Origin: Gaiellasilicea sp963749515
Lineage (GTDB): Bacteria > Actinomycetota > Thermoleophilia > Gaiellales > Gaiellaceae
Direction: 5' to 3'
DNA: 64,000 bases
NCBI GenBank assembly: GCA_963749515.1
Contig: CAVVMR010000012.1
Location: forward strand, 29,164 to 93,163
The notes under the pieces are model-generated. The model did no database searches and was not told the DNA's origin. It saw nothing but the letters and a program-made list of their open reading frames with translations. The position numbers and the translations under genes were made by a program. This document shows positions 9,221 through 18,659 of the stretch, piece after piece. The number at the start of each line of letters is the position of its first letter. Within the stretch, counting starts at the first letter, position 1.

Positions 9221-10138
9221 CTAGCGCGGCACCTCGAGCGGGTAGAGCCAGGCTTCGGGGCCGTCGACGTGGACGCCCGGTGGCATGCGGCCGTACTTCT
9301 TGATCCGCGCGCGAGCGCCGTTGCCCTCGACGTCGGCCACGCTGTAGAAGCTGCCGATCACGAGGTTGCCCTCCTTGATCGAGAACTCCGCGCGGTCGAG
9401 CGCGCGAACGGGCGGACCGGCTGTCCGGTTCCCCTCGGTGTCGTACTGGCCGCCGTGGCACGGGCAGCCGAAGCCGGCGGGCTGGGTCGGCGTCAGCTCG
9501 ACATGGTCGCCGAACGTCTTCTTCTGGTCGTCGAAGACGGGGCCGTTCGGCTGCACCGGGCAGCCGAGGTGCGCGCAGCGCGAGTAGAGGATCGTGAAGC
9601 TCGGCACGCCCTCGAGCTGGCCGTTGTTGCGGATGAACATCGTCCGCCGGCTCACCTCGCCGATCTCGGCGTTCTCGAGGAACGTGGCGATCACGAACTG
9701 CCCCTCGGGGAAGTCCTCGATCGGGCCGAGCTCGACGTTCGGCTCGTGCTGGTTCGTGAACGACGGCAGGACGGCGAAGCCGAGCACCGGCAGGGTGATC
9801 ACGCCGCCGATGACCCCGCCGAGGCCGAGCGTGGCGGCCGAGAGGAAGACGCTGCGCGGATACGTCGCGGGCTCGTCGTCGCTCTCTTCTCCAGGCGGCG
9901 CGGCGGACGTGAGCGCAGCCCGCGTCTCGGGCTCGACCGCGGGCGCGGGCGTGCGCACCGGTCGCGTGACGTCGCGGATCCAGAGGAAGCCGAAGACGAG
10001 CGCGATCACGGCGCCGACCACGGCGGCGACCGTGCTGACGACGAGCCCGGTGAGCACGACGGCGATGCCGATCGCGAAGCCGATCGGCCAGAGGCTCGGC
10101 GGCGGCGTGTGCGGCGTCTCGTTGTCGTGCGAGCTCAA
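9221..10138 (-). CDS. qcrA: Rieske iron-sulfur subunit of the bc complex
   Basis: The 305-residue product carries the Rieske cluster motifs CAHLGC (cysteine 188, histidine 190) and CPCHGG (cysteine 225, histidine 228), plus the disulfide cysteines 193 and 227. Three hydrophobic segments (about 17-37, 39-54 and 98-124) precede the soluble domain, as in actinobacterial QcrA, rather than the single segment of most Rieske proteins. The likely start is TTG at 10138. It is the first of the three bc genes and lies 42 bases downstream of ubiD. Confidence 0.94.
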   Translation of the reverse strand: MSSHDNETPHTPPPSLWPIGFAIGIAVVLTGLVVSTVAAVVGAVIALVFGFLWIRDVTRPVRTPAPAVEPETRAALTSAAPPGEESDDEPATYPRSVFLSAATLGLGGVIGGVITLPVLGFAVLPSFTNQHEPNVELGPIEDFPEGQFVIATFLENAEIGEVSRRTMFIRNNGQLEGVPSFTILYSRCAHLGCPVQPNGPVFDDQKKTFGDHVELTPTQPAGFGCPCHGGQYDTEGNRTAGPPVRALDRAEFSIKEGNLVIGSFYSVADVEGNGARARIKKYGRMPPGVHVDGPEAWLYPLEVPR

Positions 10139-10180
10139 GTCAGATCCCCACCTGATTCAACCGGCATGCGCTCTTGCCTG

Positions 10181-11686
10181 TCAACGACGTAACAGCTGCC
10201 GCAACCCGCGACGAGAGCCATTCTCTACGAGTTGGGCGCCCTCGTGCGCCGGTATGCCGTACTCCTCCCACCGGCGGTCGACCAACTCCCTGATCTCGTC
10301 GCTCATCGCGATCTCCTCCGGCCACTCGCGCGTCCCCTCCTCCGGCCCCTTCGCGGTCGCATCGATCCCGAGCTTGCCGCCGATGAACTGGAGCGTCGGC
10401 GCGTGGTCGAGATGGTCGAGCGGGCCCTCGGCGATCACGACGTCCCGCTTGGGATCGACGTTGGCGCCGACGTAGAAGAAGACCTCGCCGTAGTCGTGGA
10501 CGTTCACGTGCGCGTCGACGACGACGACCGACTTCGAGAGGCTGAGCATCCCGAGGCCCCAGATCGCGTGCATCACCTTGTGGGCATGGCCGGGGAAGGA
10601 CTTGCGGATCGAGACGATCACGCAGTTGTGGAACGCGCCGGCGACGGGCAGGTCGTAGTCCACGATCTCGGGCACCGTCATCTTGATCGCCGGCAGGAAG
10701 ATCCGCTCCGTCGCCTTCCCGAGCCACGCGTCCTCCTGCACGGGCTTGCCGACGACGATCGACGGATAGACCGCGTCGCGACGCATCGTGATCGCCGAGA
10801 GGCGGAAGACGGGGAACGGCTCCGCCGCCGTGTAGTAGCCGGTGTGGTCGCCGAACGGCCCTTCCATGCCGACCTCGCCCTTCTCGATCGTCCCCTCGAG
10901 GACGATCTCGGCGTTGGCGGGCACCTCGAGATCGACGGTCTTCGCCTTGACCAGCTCGACGGGCTCGCCGCGGAGGAAGCCGGCGAGCATGAACTCGTCG
11001 ATGTGCTTCGGCAGCGGCGCGCTGGCGGAGTACGCGGTGACCGGATCGAGCCCGAGCGCGACGGCGACCGGGATCGAGCCGTCGGTGGCGAGGTAGTCGG
11101 CGCGGCCGTCCTTGTGGATCTGCCAGTGCATGTAGGTCGAGCGCGCGTCGATCTTCTGCATCCGGTACATGCCGACGTTGCGGACGCCCGTGTGCGGGTC
11201 CTTCGTGATCACCGCGGGCAGCGTGATGAAGGGCGCCGGGTCGCGGGGCCAGCAACGCTGGATCGGCAGCAGGTCGAGGTTCACGTCGTCGCCGGTGAGC
11301 ACGATCTCCTGGCTCGCGCCGCGCGAGACCGTCTTCGGCAGCGAGTCGGCGATCGACTTCAGCTTCTTCAGGCCGCGCACCTTGTCGACGAGCCCCTGCG
11401 GCGGCTGCATCTCGAGCACGTCCTCGAGCTTCTCCGCGACGTCGTCGAGCCGCTCGACCCCGAACGCCATGCACATCCGGCGCTCGGTGCCGAACTGGTT
11501 GATCAGGAGCGGATGCTTCGACCCTTTCGGCCGCTCGAACAGGAGGGCCGGGCCGCCGGTCTTGACCGTGCGGTCGACGATCTCCGTGATCTCGAGGTCG
11601 GGATCGACCTCTGCGGAGATGCGAACGAGCTCACCCTCGTCCTCGAGCAGGCGAATCCACTCGCGCAGGTCGCCGGGAGGGGACAT
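10181..11686 (-). CDS. ubiD: UbiD-family prenyl-FMN decarboxylase
   Basis: The 501-residue product is a UbiD decarboxylase. It has the N-terminal domain with DLREWIRLLEDEGELVRI, a central FMN-binding region including RNVGMYRMQ and GEVGMEGPFGDHTGYY, and the C-terminal VVVVDAHVNVHDYGEV segment. In futalosine-pathway organisms a UbiD homologue is thought to decarboxylate the prenylated dihydroxynaphthoate, and ubiX lies in the same run. The ATG follows TAGACT by seven bases, so it may also have its own promoter. Confidence 0.93.
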   Translation of the reverse strand: MSPPGDLREWIRLLEDEGELVRISAEVDPDLEITEIVDRTVKTGGPALLFERPKGSKHPLLINQFGTERRMCMAFGVERLDDVAEKLEDVLEMQPPQGLVDKVRGLKKLKSIADSLPKTVSRGASQEIVLTGDDVNLDLLPIQRCWPRDPAPFITLPAVITKDPHTGVRNVGMYRMQKIDARSTYMHWQIHKDGRADYLATDGSIPVAVALGLDPVTAYSASAPLPKHIDEFMLAGFLRGEPVELVKAKTVDLEVPANAEIVLEGTIEKGEVGMEGPFGDHTGYYTAAEPFPVFRLSAITMRRDAVYPSIVVGKPVQEDAWLGKATERIFLPAIKMTVPEIVDYDLPVAGAFHNCVIVSIRKSFPGHAHKVMHAIWGLGMLSLSKSVVVVDAHVNVHDYGEVFFYVGANVDPKRDVVIAEGPLDHLDHAPTLQFIGGKLGIDATAKGPEEGTREWPEEIAMSDEIRELVDRRWEEYGIPAHEGAQLVENGSRRGLRQLLRR

Positions 11687-11693
11687 CGAACGC

Positions 11694-11699
11694 AGTCTA
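11694..11699 (-). promoter_or_regulatory. Leaderless-type -10 TAGACT for ubiD
   Basis: On the minus strand TAGACT ends seven bases before the ubiD ATG at 11686. It lies in the 22-base gap after the small membrane protein gene. Confidence 0.5.
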
Positions 11700-11708
11700 C
11701 GGCTGCTG

Positions 11709-11852
11709 TCAGTGCCCGCGGCGGCGGTGGCGCAGCGCGCGCGAGGTCTCGCCGATCGCGATCACCGCCACGAAGACGAGACCGGTGACGAGCATGCCGA
11801 GGATCACGTTCCTTCCCTCCTCGGCGGCGTCTGCGAGCAACCAGGCGATCAC
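11709..11852 (-). CDS. 47-residue single-span membrane protein
   Basis: A short frame starting with GTG and reading MIAWLLADAAEEGRN, then a hydrophobic span VILGMLVTGLVFVAVIAIG and a basic tail ending RHRRRGH. It is preceded six bases upstream by TAAGCT on the minus strand, and an in-frame stop lies further upstream, so this start is well bounded. It ends 22 bases before ubiD and heads the menaquinone and bc-complex run. I do not recognise a family. Its position suggests a role in a membrane complex, but that is inference only. Confidence 0.6.
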   Translation of the reverse strand: MIAWLLADAAEEGRNVILGMLVTGLVFVAVIAIGETSRALRHRRRGH

Positions 11853-11858
11853 AGCGCG

Positions 11859-11864
11859 AGCTTA
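11859..11864 (-). promoter_or_regulatory. Leaderless-type -10 TAAGCT for the small membrane protein
   Basis: TAAGCT on the minus strand ends six bases before the GTG at 11852. It is the best candidate promoter for the whole run down to mqnC. Confidence 0.5.
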
Positions 11865-11883
11865 CCCAACCGCGACCTGTGCG

Positions 11884-12843
11884 TCACGCGTCGTCGGCAA
11901 AGCCGTTGCGCAGAGTGGTGACGACCGGGCGCGGCGCGGTGTCGACGGCGAGCCTGAACACGTCCGGCCGGTGGTAGTGCCCCACCGGGTCGAACAGCCG
12001 CCGCGCTGAACGCACCTTGGCGAGATCCAACTCGGCGAAGAGGACGGTCTCTTCGCGCCGGGCAGGTCCGGCGATGATCTCGCCGTTCGGGCCGACGATC
12101 ACCGTGTTGCCGTGCTCCACCCACTCCGGGTCGTCCGGATCCGCCTGCCACACCCGCTCGCGATCGGGGAAGTCGGACGGGATCTGGTCGACGCGTAGGC
12201 ACGGATTGACGCCGATCACATAGCAGCGGCCCTCACGGGCGATGTGCCGCATGGTCGCCACCCACGCGTCGCCGGGAGCCAGCGTCGGCGCCAGCCACAC
12301 GTCGATCCCTTGTGAGTAGAGATAGAACCGGGCCAGCGGCATGTAGTTCTCCCAGCAGGTCAGCCCACCGATCCGCCCGAAGGGCGTCGGATAGGTGGCG
12401 AGCGTCGAGCCGTCGCCCATCCCCCACACCGTTCGCTCCGAGCCGGTCGGCATCAGCTTGCGGTGCGTGCCGAAGAGGTTGCCCTCGGGATCGAAGTACA
12501 GCACCGTGTTGTAGATCGTGCTGCCTGTCGGCTCGCGCTCCTCGACCCCGATCACCAGATAGACGCCGGCCTCCCGAGCCGCGGCTCCGAGCCGATCGGT
12601 GGCGTCGCTCGGCACGACGACCGCCTGGTCGGCGAGCATCGCAAACCACTGTTCGTCACCGTCCCAGATCGGCACCGAGTCGATCCAGATCGGCGTGCCC
12701 GGCACGAAGACTTCAGGGAAGACGACCAGGTCGGCCGCGCGTACCGCGGAGTCCGCCAGGTACTCCTCCACCTTGGCGAGGGTCGCCTCGCGATCCATCA
12801 GCACGTAGGCGGCCTGCACCGCCGCAACCTTCATCGTCGCCAT
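11884..12843 (-). CDS. Nitrilase-family hydrolase
   Basis: The 319-residue product has the nitrilase catalytic triad in order: glutamate 44 (VVFPEVF), lysine 129 (HRKLMPT) and cysteine 163 (LTCWEN). Sequence around the cysteine, LTCWENYMPLARF, is of the nitrile-hydrolysing (nitrilase or cyanide hydratase) branch rather than the amidase branch. Substrate cannot be told; aromatic or aliphatic nitriles are possible. A GGAGGAGG ribosome site lies five bases before the ATG. It precedes the haem genes on the same strand but nothing links it to them. Confidence 0.88.
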   Translation of the reverse strand: MATMKVAAVQAAYVLMDREATLAKVEEYLADSAVRAADLVVFPEVFVPGTPIWIDSVPIWDGDEQWFAMLADQAVVVPSDATDRLGAAAREAGVYLVIGVEEREPTGSTIYNTVLYFDPEGNLFGTHRKLMPTGSERTVWGMGDGSTLATYPTPFGRIGGLTCWENYMPLARFYLYSQGIDVWLAPTLAPGDAWVATMRHIAREGRCYVIGVNPCLRVDQIPSDFPDRERVWQADPDDPEWVEHGNTVIVGPNGEIIAGPARREETVLFAELDLAKVRSARRLFDPVGHYHRPDVFRLAVDTAPRPVVTTLRNGFADDA

Positions 12844-12879
12844 GTCGGCCTCCTCCGACGACGATACAAGGAGTGGATC

Positions 12880-13327
12880 CTAGCCGCGCTCGGACGAGAA
12901 GCGCGACTCGTGCCGCGGGAGCGTCCGCGCCGCGGCGGCGGGCTCGAGGTTGCCGCCGAGCCGAACGACCGCGTCCAGCCACGCCTCGCCGTCGCCGCTC
13001 TCGCCGTCGGCACGGAGCGCAGCGCAGGTCGAGATCAGCTCGGCGAGCGTCGCCACCGCGTCGAGGTCGCCGGTGGCTGCGATGCGGACGAGGCCGTGCG
13101 CATAGAGGTAGTCGCCGAGCAGGAGCGCCACGTCGCCGTCCACCGGCGCGAAGAGCCGCGGCCGGCCGTAATGGACGAGATAGCCCTCGTAGATCGTCTC
13201 CAGCCCGAGCGCAAAGCGCTCCGGTGCGAGCGGCCCGAAGACCCCCTCGCGCTCCGGCTCGGCGCGCAGTTGCTCGCCCCAGAGCGGGCTCTCGGCCGCC
13301 GCCTCCCCGGCGATGACGTCGAAGAGC

Positions 13328-13350
<23 letters not shown>
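12880..13350 (-). CDS. Divergent isoprenoid-synthase-like protein of unknown function
   Basis: The convincing part reads FDVIAGEAAAESPLWGEQL to the end, about 150 residues, all helical in character. GDYLYAHGLVRIAATGDLD resembles the middle helices of the prenyl synthase in this window (GDYLFARAFAEL), but there is no DDxxD motif, so catalysis as a synthase is unlikely. No ATG or GTG is available; TTG at 13350, inside the end of hemL, gives 156 residues and a 23-base overlap. It is downstream of hemL on the same strand and probably co-translated. Function unknown. Confidence 0.65.
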
Positions 13351-14580
<1,230 letters not shown>

Positions 14581-14590
<10 letters not shown>

Positions 14591-15528
14591 GCTGCGAGCT
14601 CTTTCGTCCAGTACGAGAAGACGAGGTCGGCGCCGGCCCGCTTGATCGCGGTCAGCGACTCGAGCGCCGCCGTGCGCTCGTCCAGGTGACCCGACGCCGC
14701 GGCCGCCTTCACCATGGCGTACTCGCCCGAGACGTTGTACGCGGCCACCGGGCAGTCGAAGCGCTCGCGCACGGCGCGGATCACGTCGAGGTACGGCAGC
14801 GCCGGCTTCACCATCAGCACGTCGGCTCCCTCGGCCAGGTCGAGCTCGCACTCGCGCAGGGCCTCCCGTACGTTGGCGGGATCCATCTGGTAGCCGCGGC
14901 GGTCGCCGAAGGCCGGCGCCGACTCGGCGACGTCACGGAACGGGCCGTAGAACGCGGACGCGTACTTCGCCGAGTAGGCCACGAGCGGCGTCTCGGGGAG
15001 CACCTCGCGGATCGCGCCGACGCGCCCGTCCATCATGTCGCTCGGGGCGACCGCGTCCGCGCCGGCGTCGACGTGGCTGACCGCGGTCCGCGCGAGCAGC
15101 TCGAGCGTCTCGTCGTTTGCGACCTCGCCGTCCCGGATCACGCCGCAGTGGCCGTGTGCCGTGTACTCGCACAGGCACACGTCGGTGACGAGGACGAGCT
15201 CGGGATGCTCGGAGCGGAGCGCCCGGAGCGCCTGCTGCACGATTCCGTCCTCGATCCACGCGCCGGAGCCCTCGTCGTCCTTCTCCTCGGGGACGCCGAA
15301 GAGGAGGACGGCCTTGCCGCCGAGCGCGACGAGCTCGCCCGCTTCGGCGACCAGATCCTCGACGGAGTAGCGGCTCATGCCCGGCAACTCGTCGTTGAGA
15401 ACGGTCGAAGGCCCCGCGAAATAGGGCATGACGAAGTCGTCGAGGTCGAGCCGAGTCTCGCGCACGAGGGAACGCAGGGCGTCCGTGCGACGGAGGCGGC
15501 GGAGGCGCGTGGCGGGGAAGGCGCTCAC
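14581..15528 (-). CDS. hemB: Delta-aminolevulinic acid dehydratase (porphobilinogen synthase)
   Basis: HemB condenses two 5-aminolevulinate molecules to porphobilinogen. The product carries the zinc-site cysteines in DVCLCEYTAHGHCG and the two Schiff-base lysines in YSAKYASAFYGPFR and VLMVKPALPYLD. I chose GTG at 15528, giving 315 residues, because TAGATT ends six bases before it; a GTG at 15534 would leave no spacing to that hexamer. It is first in the hemB-hemL run. Confidence 0.95.
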
Positions 15529-15534
15529 GCACAC

Positions 15535-15540
15535 AATCTA
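15535..15540 (-). promoter_or_regulatory. Leaderless-type -10 TAGATT for hemB
   Basis: TAGATT on the minus strand ends six bases before the GTG at 15528 and decides between two candidate starts. Confidence 0.5.
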
Positions 15541-15568
15541 CGCGGCGGCGTGGGGGATCGCCGCTGCG
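15541..15568. repeat. Ten-base-pair GC-rich hairpin upstream of hemB
   Basis: CGCGGCGGCG and CGCCGCTGCG can pair as a 10-bp stem with one G-T wobble around an eight-base loop. It adjoins the hemB -10 hexamer. It could end the short minus-strand frame at 15584, or act on hemB; no T-tract follows it. Confidence 0.45.
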
Positions 15569-15583
15569 GAGTGAAACCGGAAG

Positions 15584-15736
15584 CTACGCGTTCGTCAGTG
15601 CAATCCTCGTCTGCAGGGACGCAAACGGAGAGTTGCGGATCTTCGCCTTGAGTTGTGCCGCAGTCATTCTCGTTCCGCCTTTCGGCCGCAGGAACCAGTC
15701 GGTTGCAGCATCGGTTGCGTCCGCGAAGACCTGCAT
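15584..15736 (-). CDS. Possible 50-residue small protein
   Basis: A low-confidence frame in the otherwise empty 275-base interval between hemB and the M23-like gene. It reads MQVFADATDAATDWFLRP and then MTAAQLKAKIRNSP to a TAG, and is followed by a strong hairpin. Third-position GC is lower than in the neighbours, which argues against an ordinary gene. Possible starts are ATG at 15736, 15748 or 15667. No family is recognised. Confidence 0.25.
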   Translation of the reverse strand: MQVFADATDAATDWFLRPKGGTRMTAAQLKAKIRNSPFASLQTRIALTNA

Positions 15737-15789
15737 CACCCCCATGAGGCATTGCCGCTCGGGCCTGCCGGTCTGTCCAGGCCCGCCCG

Positions 15790-15795
15790 TAAGGT
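15790..15795 (+). promoter_or_regulatory. Leaderless-type -10 TAAGGT for the M23-like gene
   Basis: TAAGGT ends eight bases before a TTG at 15804 that opens the M23-like frame. Confidence 0.4.
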
Positions 15796-15803
15796 GAATC
15801 GGC

Positions 15804-16715
15804 TTGAGCAGGAACGCAGTAGCGAGCGAGGACTGGCTGGCCGACGAGCCGGATCCGCCCGACGAGTCGCTCTGGTGGAACCTTGCGGAAGGGTCGGCTA
15901 TGGTGCCGCCCATGGCTTCGGCCCGAAACCGGCAGACGGTGCGGCCGCGTGCGCCCAGGGAACTTCAGCGCATGCGAGCTCGCCGGCGAAGACCGGAGCG
16001 TCACGCCGCTCGTTTTGTCCTGACCGTTCTCTTTTCGGCGGTCCTGCTGCTGACCCTCCTCTTGACTGCATTCGGCACGTGGAGCGCCGATCCCGTGGCG
16101 TCCAGCCCCCTCGCCGAGGCAAACGTCCTTCCGGGCGGTCAGCCGCTGCCACAGATCGTCGCCACGGTCGGCACGGTGCAGCTGCAGCTTCCGGTGGCCC
16201 AGACGGCGGTGACCGCGATTGGATACCACCACGCGGGCAACGGCTCGCTGACGCTCGATCCGGTCGGGCGCCAGGGGAACGCCGGTCTCTTCGCCCGCAT
16301 CTGGCACCGCCTCGCGGGAGCAAAGGAGAACCGGCTCGTCTGGTATCAGCTCCGCGGTGATCGCGGCCCCGGCACGTCGGTGCTCGCGGTGGGCGCCGCG
16401 CCCGGCACCGACGTCTATGCGCCGGTGGACGGAACGGTCGTCGGAATCACCGACTTCGTGCTCTCGAACCGCACGTACGGCGCTCGGATCGACATCCGGC
16501 CGCACGCCGCGCCTTCGGTCGTCGTCTCGCTCTCGCACCTGCGCGCCGACCCGGCGCTGACCGTCGGCTCCGCGGTCACCAAGGCGCGCTCGAAGATGGG
16601 CGTCGTCGTCGACCTGACGGCCGTCGAGCGCCAGGCACTCGCCCGCTACACGCAGGACGCGGGCAACAACGTCTCGCTGTCGGTACGTCCGGCCGCCGTG
16701 CTCTCGGTTCGCTGA
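15804..16715 (+). CDS. Membrane-anchored M23-like (LytM fold) protein
   Basis: The product of up to 303 residues has a charged cytoplasmic N-terminus, one membrane span (FVLTVLFSAVLLLTLLLTAFG, about residues 70-90) and an extracytoplasmic domain. The C-terminal half has the LytM/M23 layout, with GTDVYAPVDGTVVGITDF and VVVSLSHLRADPALTVGSAV. The family zinc ligands (HxxxD and HxH) are not clearly present, so it is probably a non-catalytic relative. TTG at 15804 follows a TAAGGT hexamer; an ATG at 15900 would also keep the span. It ends within ymdB's start. Confidence 0.75.
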   Translation: MSRNAVASEDWLADEPDPPDESLWWNLAEGSAMVPPMASARNRQTVRPRAPRELQRMRARRRRPERHAARFVLTVLFSAVLLLTLLLTAFGTWSADPVASSPLAEANVLPGGQPLPQIVATVGTVQLQLPVAQTAVTAIGYHHAGNGSLTLDPVGRQGNAGLFARIWHRLAGAKENRLVWYQLRGDRGPGTSVLAVGAAPGTDVYAPVDGTVVGITDFVLSNRTYGARIDIRPHAAPSVVVSLSHLRADPALTVGSAVTKARSKMGVVVDLTAVERQALARYTQDAGNNVSLSVRPAAVLSVR

Positions 16716-17491
16716 AAATCCTCTTCATCGGCGACGTCGTCGGAGCGCCCGGACGCCGGGCGGTCGAGGAGCGCCTGCGCGGCCTGCGGGAGGAGCTCGG
16801 CGCGTCGTTCTGCGTCGTCAACGGCGAAAACCTCGCCGACGGGGTCGGGATCACGCCCAAGCTCGCGACCAGGGTCCTGGCTGCGGGCGCGGACGTGATC
16901 ACGCTCGGCAACCACACCTGGCGGCGCACCGAGATCAACAGCTACCTCGAGCGCGCGGAGCGGGTGGTCCGGCCCGCGAACTTCTCGAAGTTCGCTCCGG
17001 GCCGCGGGTTGACGATCGCTGCGGCCGAGGATGGCACCAAGGTGGCCGTGATCAACGTCATGGGCTCCCTGTTCCTGTCGCCCGCGGTGGCGATGTTCGA
17101 GGTGATCGACGAGCTCGTCGAGGAGGCGCGGGCGGAGACGCCGGTGATTCTGGTCGACGTTCACGCCGAGGCGACGAGCGAGAAGGTCGCGCTCTCGCGC
17201 TGGCTCGACGGCCGCGTCACCGTGGTCGTCGGCACGCACACGCACGTGCAGACCTCCGACGCGCGCATCCAACCCGGCGGCACGGCCGCGATCACCGACG
17301 CCGGCATGACGGGGCCGCACGACTCCGTGATCGGCGTCAAGGGCGATCAGGCGATCTACCGGATGCGCACCGGCTTGCCTGTCCGCTTCGAGACTGCCGA
17401 AGGCGGCGTCCGGATCGAGGGTGCGCTGATCGAGTGCGACGCGTCCGGACGAGCTACGGCGATCGAGCCGGTTCGCGTCCCCTATCCCTGA
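16712..17491 (+). CDS. ymdB: YmdB-family metallophosphoesterase
   Basis: The product is about 259 residues, the normal size for the YmdB/DUF64 family of cyclic nucleotide phosphodiesterases. Metal-site motifs are FIGDVVGAPG at the N-terminus, VVNGENLADG, LGNHTW, DVHAEATSEK and GTHTHVQTSDA, then TDAGMTGPHDSVIG. The conserved N-terminus begins at LKILFIGD, where the only usable start is CTG at 16712, overlapping the stop of the upstream gene; an ATG further in (16895) would remove the first two metal motifs. It overlaps the convergent glycosyltransferase by 38 bases. Confidence 0.88.
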   Translation: MKILFIGDVVGAPGRRAVEERLRGLREELGASFCVVNGENLADGVGITPKLATRVLAAGADVITLGNHTWRRTEINSYLERAERVVRPANFSKFAPGRGLTIAAAEDGTKVAVINVMGSLFLSPAVAMFEVIDELVEEARAETPVILVDVHAEATSEKVALSRWLDGRVTVVVGTHTHVQTSDARIQPGGTAAITDAGMTGPHDSVIGVKGDQAIYRMRTGLPVRFETAEGGVRIEGALIECDASGRATAIEPVRVPYP

Positions 17492-18659
17492 GCAGAACGA
17501 CGAGCAGGGCGACGAGGACGAGGTCGCGCGCGAGCACGAGCAGGGACGGCAGCAGCTCGAGCTCGCGGACGAGATCCCAGTAGCGCGAGGGAAACCAGAG
17601 CTGTGTCAGGACGAGCGCTCCTGCCAGCAGCTTCGACGCGTGCTGCCCACGCAGGCCGGCGACGAGCGGCACGAGGGGCACGAGCCAGATCAGAAACTGC
17701 GGCGAGAGCACCTTGCCGAGTGCGACGAACGCGACGAGAGCCGCAGCGCTCCAGCGGACGAGCTCTTCTGCCGTTTCGGGCCGGCGAAGCCAGATCCAGA
17801 CCAGCGCACCGATCTGGATCAGGCTGAGCAGCACGGCGGCGACGCCGGTTCCGGTCGCGTGCAGGTTCTGCGAGCCGTGCCCCGAGCGCATCTCGACGTC
17901 GAGCCCGAGCAGGTGGTGAACGGCAAGGTAGAGCGCCGAACCGAGGCTCTCGATCTGGAGGGGGCGCGAGAGCTGGCGGCCGATGCTGTGCGCAACCCCG
18001 TCCGGCGCGACGAGGAGGAACGGGGCGAAGACGAGCGCGACCACGGCTGCCAGCACGCCGAGGCAGAGGACCGCCTCGCGCCGGCCGCGCCGCCGCCAGA
18101 CGTACGCCACGGCGAGGGGGACGAGCACGGCCGGGTAGAGCTTCACCGCGACCGCAGCGCCGAGCACGCCGAAGCCGAGGCGATGTCGCCCGTGGATCAG
18201 AGCGGCGAGCGCGCCGGCGACGAGCGCCGCAGGCCAGAGATCGAAGCGGGTCAGCACGACGGAGCCGAGCAAGAGCGGGAAGGAAGCGACGAGCGCGAGC
18301 ACGAGCACTGTTCGAGATCTCGTGGCGCGAAGCCCGGCGAGCGCGACGCCGGTGAGCAGCACGACCGCCACCCCGCAGGCCGCCATCAACCACTCGAACG
18401 CGTCCCGAAAGCCCTGCTCGTCGTCGCTGACGAGCGCCGGCAGGACGAAGACCGGGAGCGCACCGGGCGGGTACTCGGGACGGATGTCGCGGTACGGCAC
18501 CTCACCGTCCTCGATCGCATTGCCGTAGGTCAGGTAGACCGGCGTGTCGACGATCTCGCCCTCGTCGTACCACGCCGTGTGCAGGACGCCCCACGAGGCC
18601 AGGAAGAGCGCCGCCGCAGCGACCGCCGCGAGCTCAGTGAACCGTCGCGGACTGGTCAC
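17454..18659 (-). CDS. Polytopic membrane glycosyltransferase (GT87/DUF2029-like)
   Basis: The 401-residue product has about ten membrane segments. The first periplasmic loop contains WYDEGEIVDTPVYLTYGNAI and VPYRDIRPEYPPGALP, the acidic loop typical of polyprenol-phosphate-sugar-dependent GT-C enzymes of the GT87 (DUF2029) group. Such enzymes use lipid-linked mannose or arabinose outside the membrane; the sugar cannot be read here. It overlaps the next membrane glycosyltransferase by 26 bases, and the two are probably translated together. Confidence 0.8.
   Translation of the reverse strand: MTSPRRFTELAAVAAAALFLASWGVLHTAWYDEGEIVDTPVYLTYGNAIEDGEVPYRDIRPEYPPGALPVFVLPALVSDDEQGFRDAFEWLMAACGVAVVLLTGVALAGLRATRSRTVLVLALVASFPLLLGSVVLTRFDLWPAALVAGALAALIHGRHRLGFGVLGAAVAVKLYPAVLVPLAVAYVWRRRGRREAVLCLGVLAAVVALVFAPFLLVAPDGVAHSIGRQLSRPLQIESLGSALYLAVHHLLGLDVEMRSGHGSQNLHATGTGVAAVLLSLIQIGALVWIWLRRPETAEELVRWSAAALVAFVALGKVLSPQFLIWLVPLVPLVAGLRGQHASKLLAGALVLTQLWFPSRYWDLVRELELLPSLLVLARDLVLVALLVVLLRDRGREPARSP

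Noticed and set aside
8252..10192. A 646-residue plus-strand frame across the bc-complex genes
   Set aside because: It mirrors qcrA, qcrB and qcrC and reads as repeats of E, R, V and D without domains; the minus-strand proteins are unmistakable.
10232..11788. A 518-residue plus-strand frame opposite ubiD
   Set aside because: Antisense shadow; the minus-strand UbiD is conserved throughout.
16895..17491. Starting ymdB at the ATG of ITLGNHTW
   Set aside because: This would delete the FIGDVVG and NGEN metal motifs that are intact just upstream.
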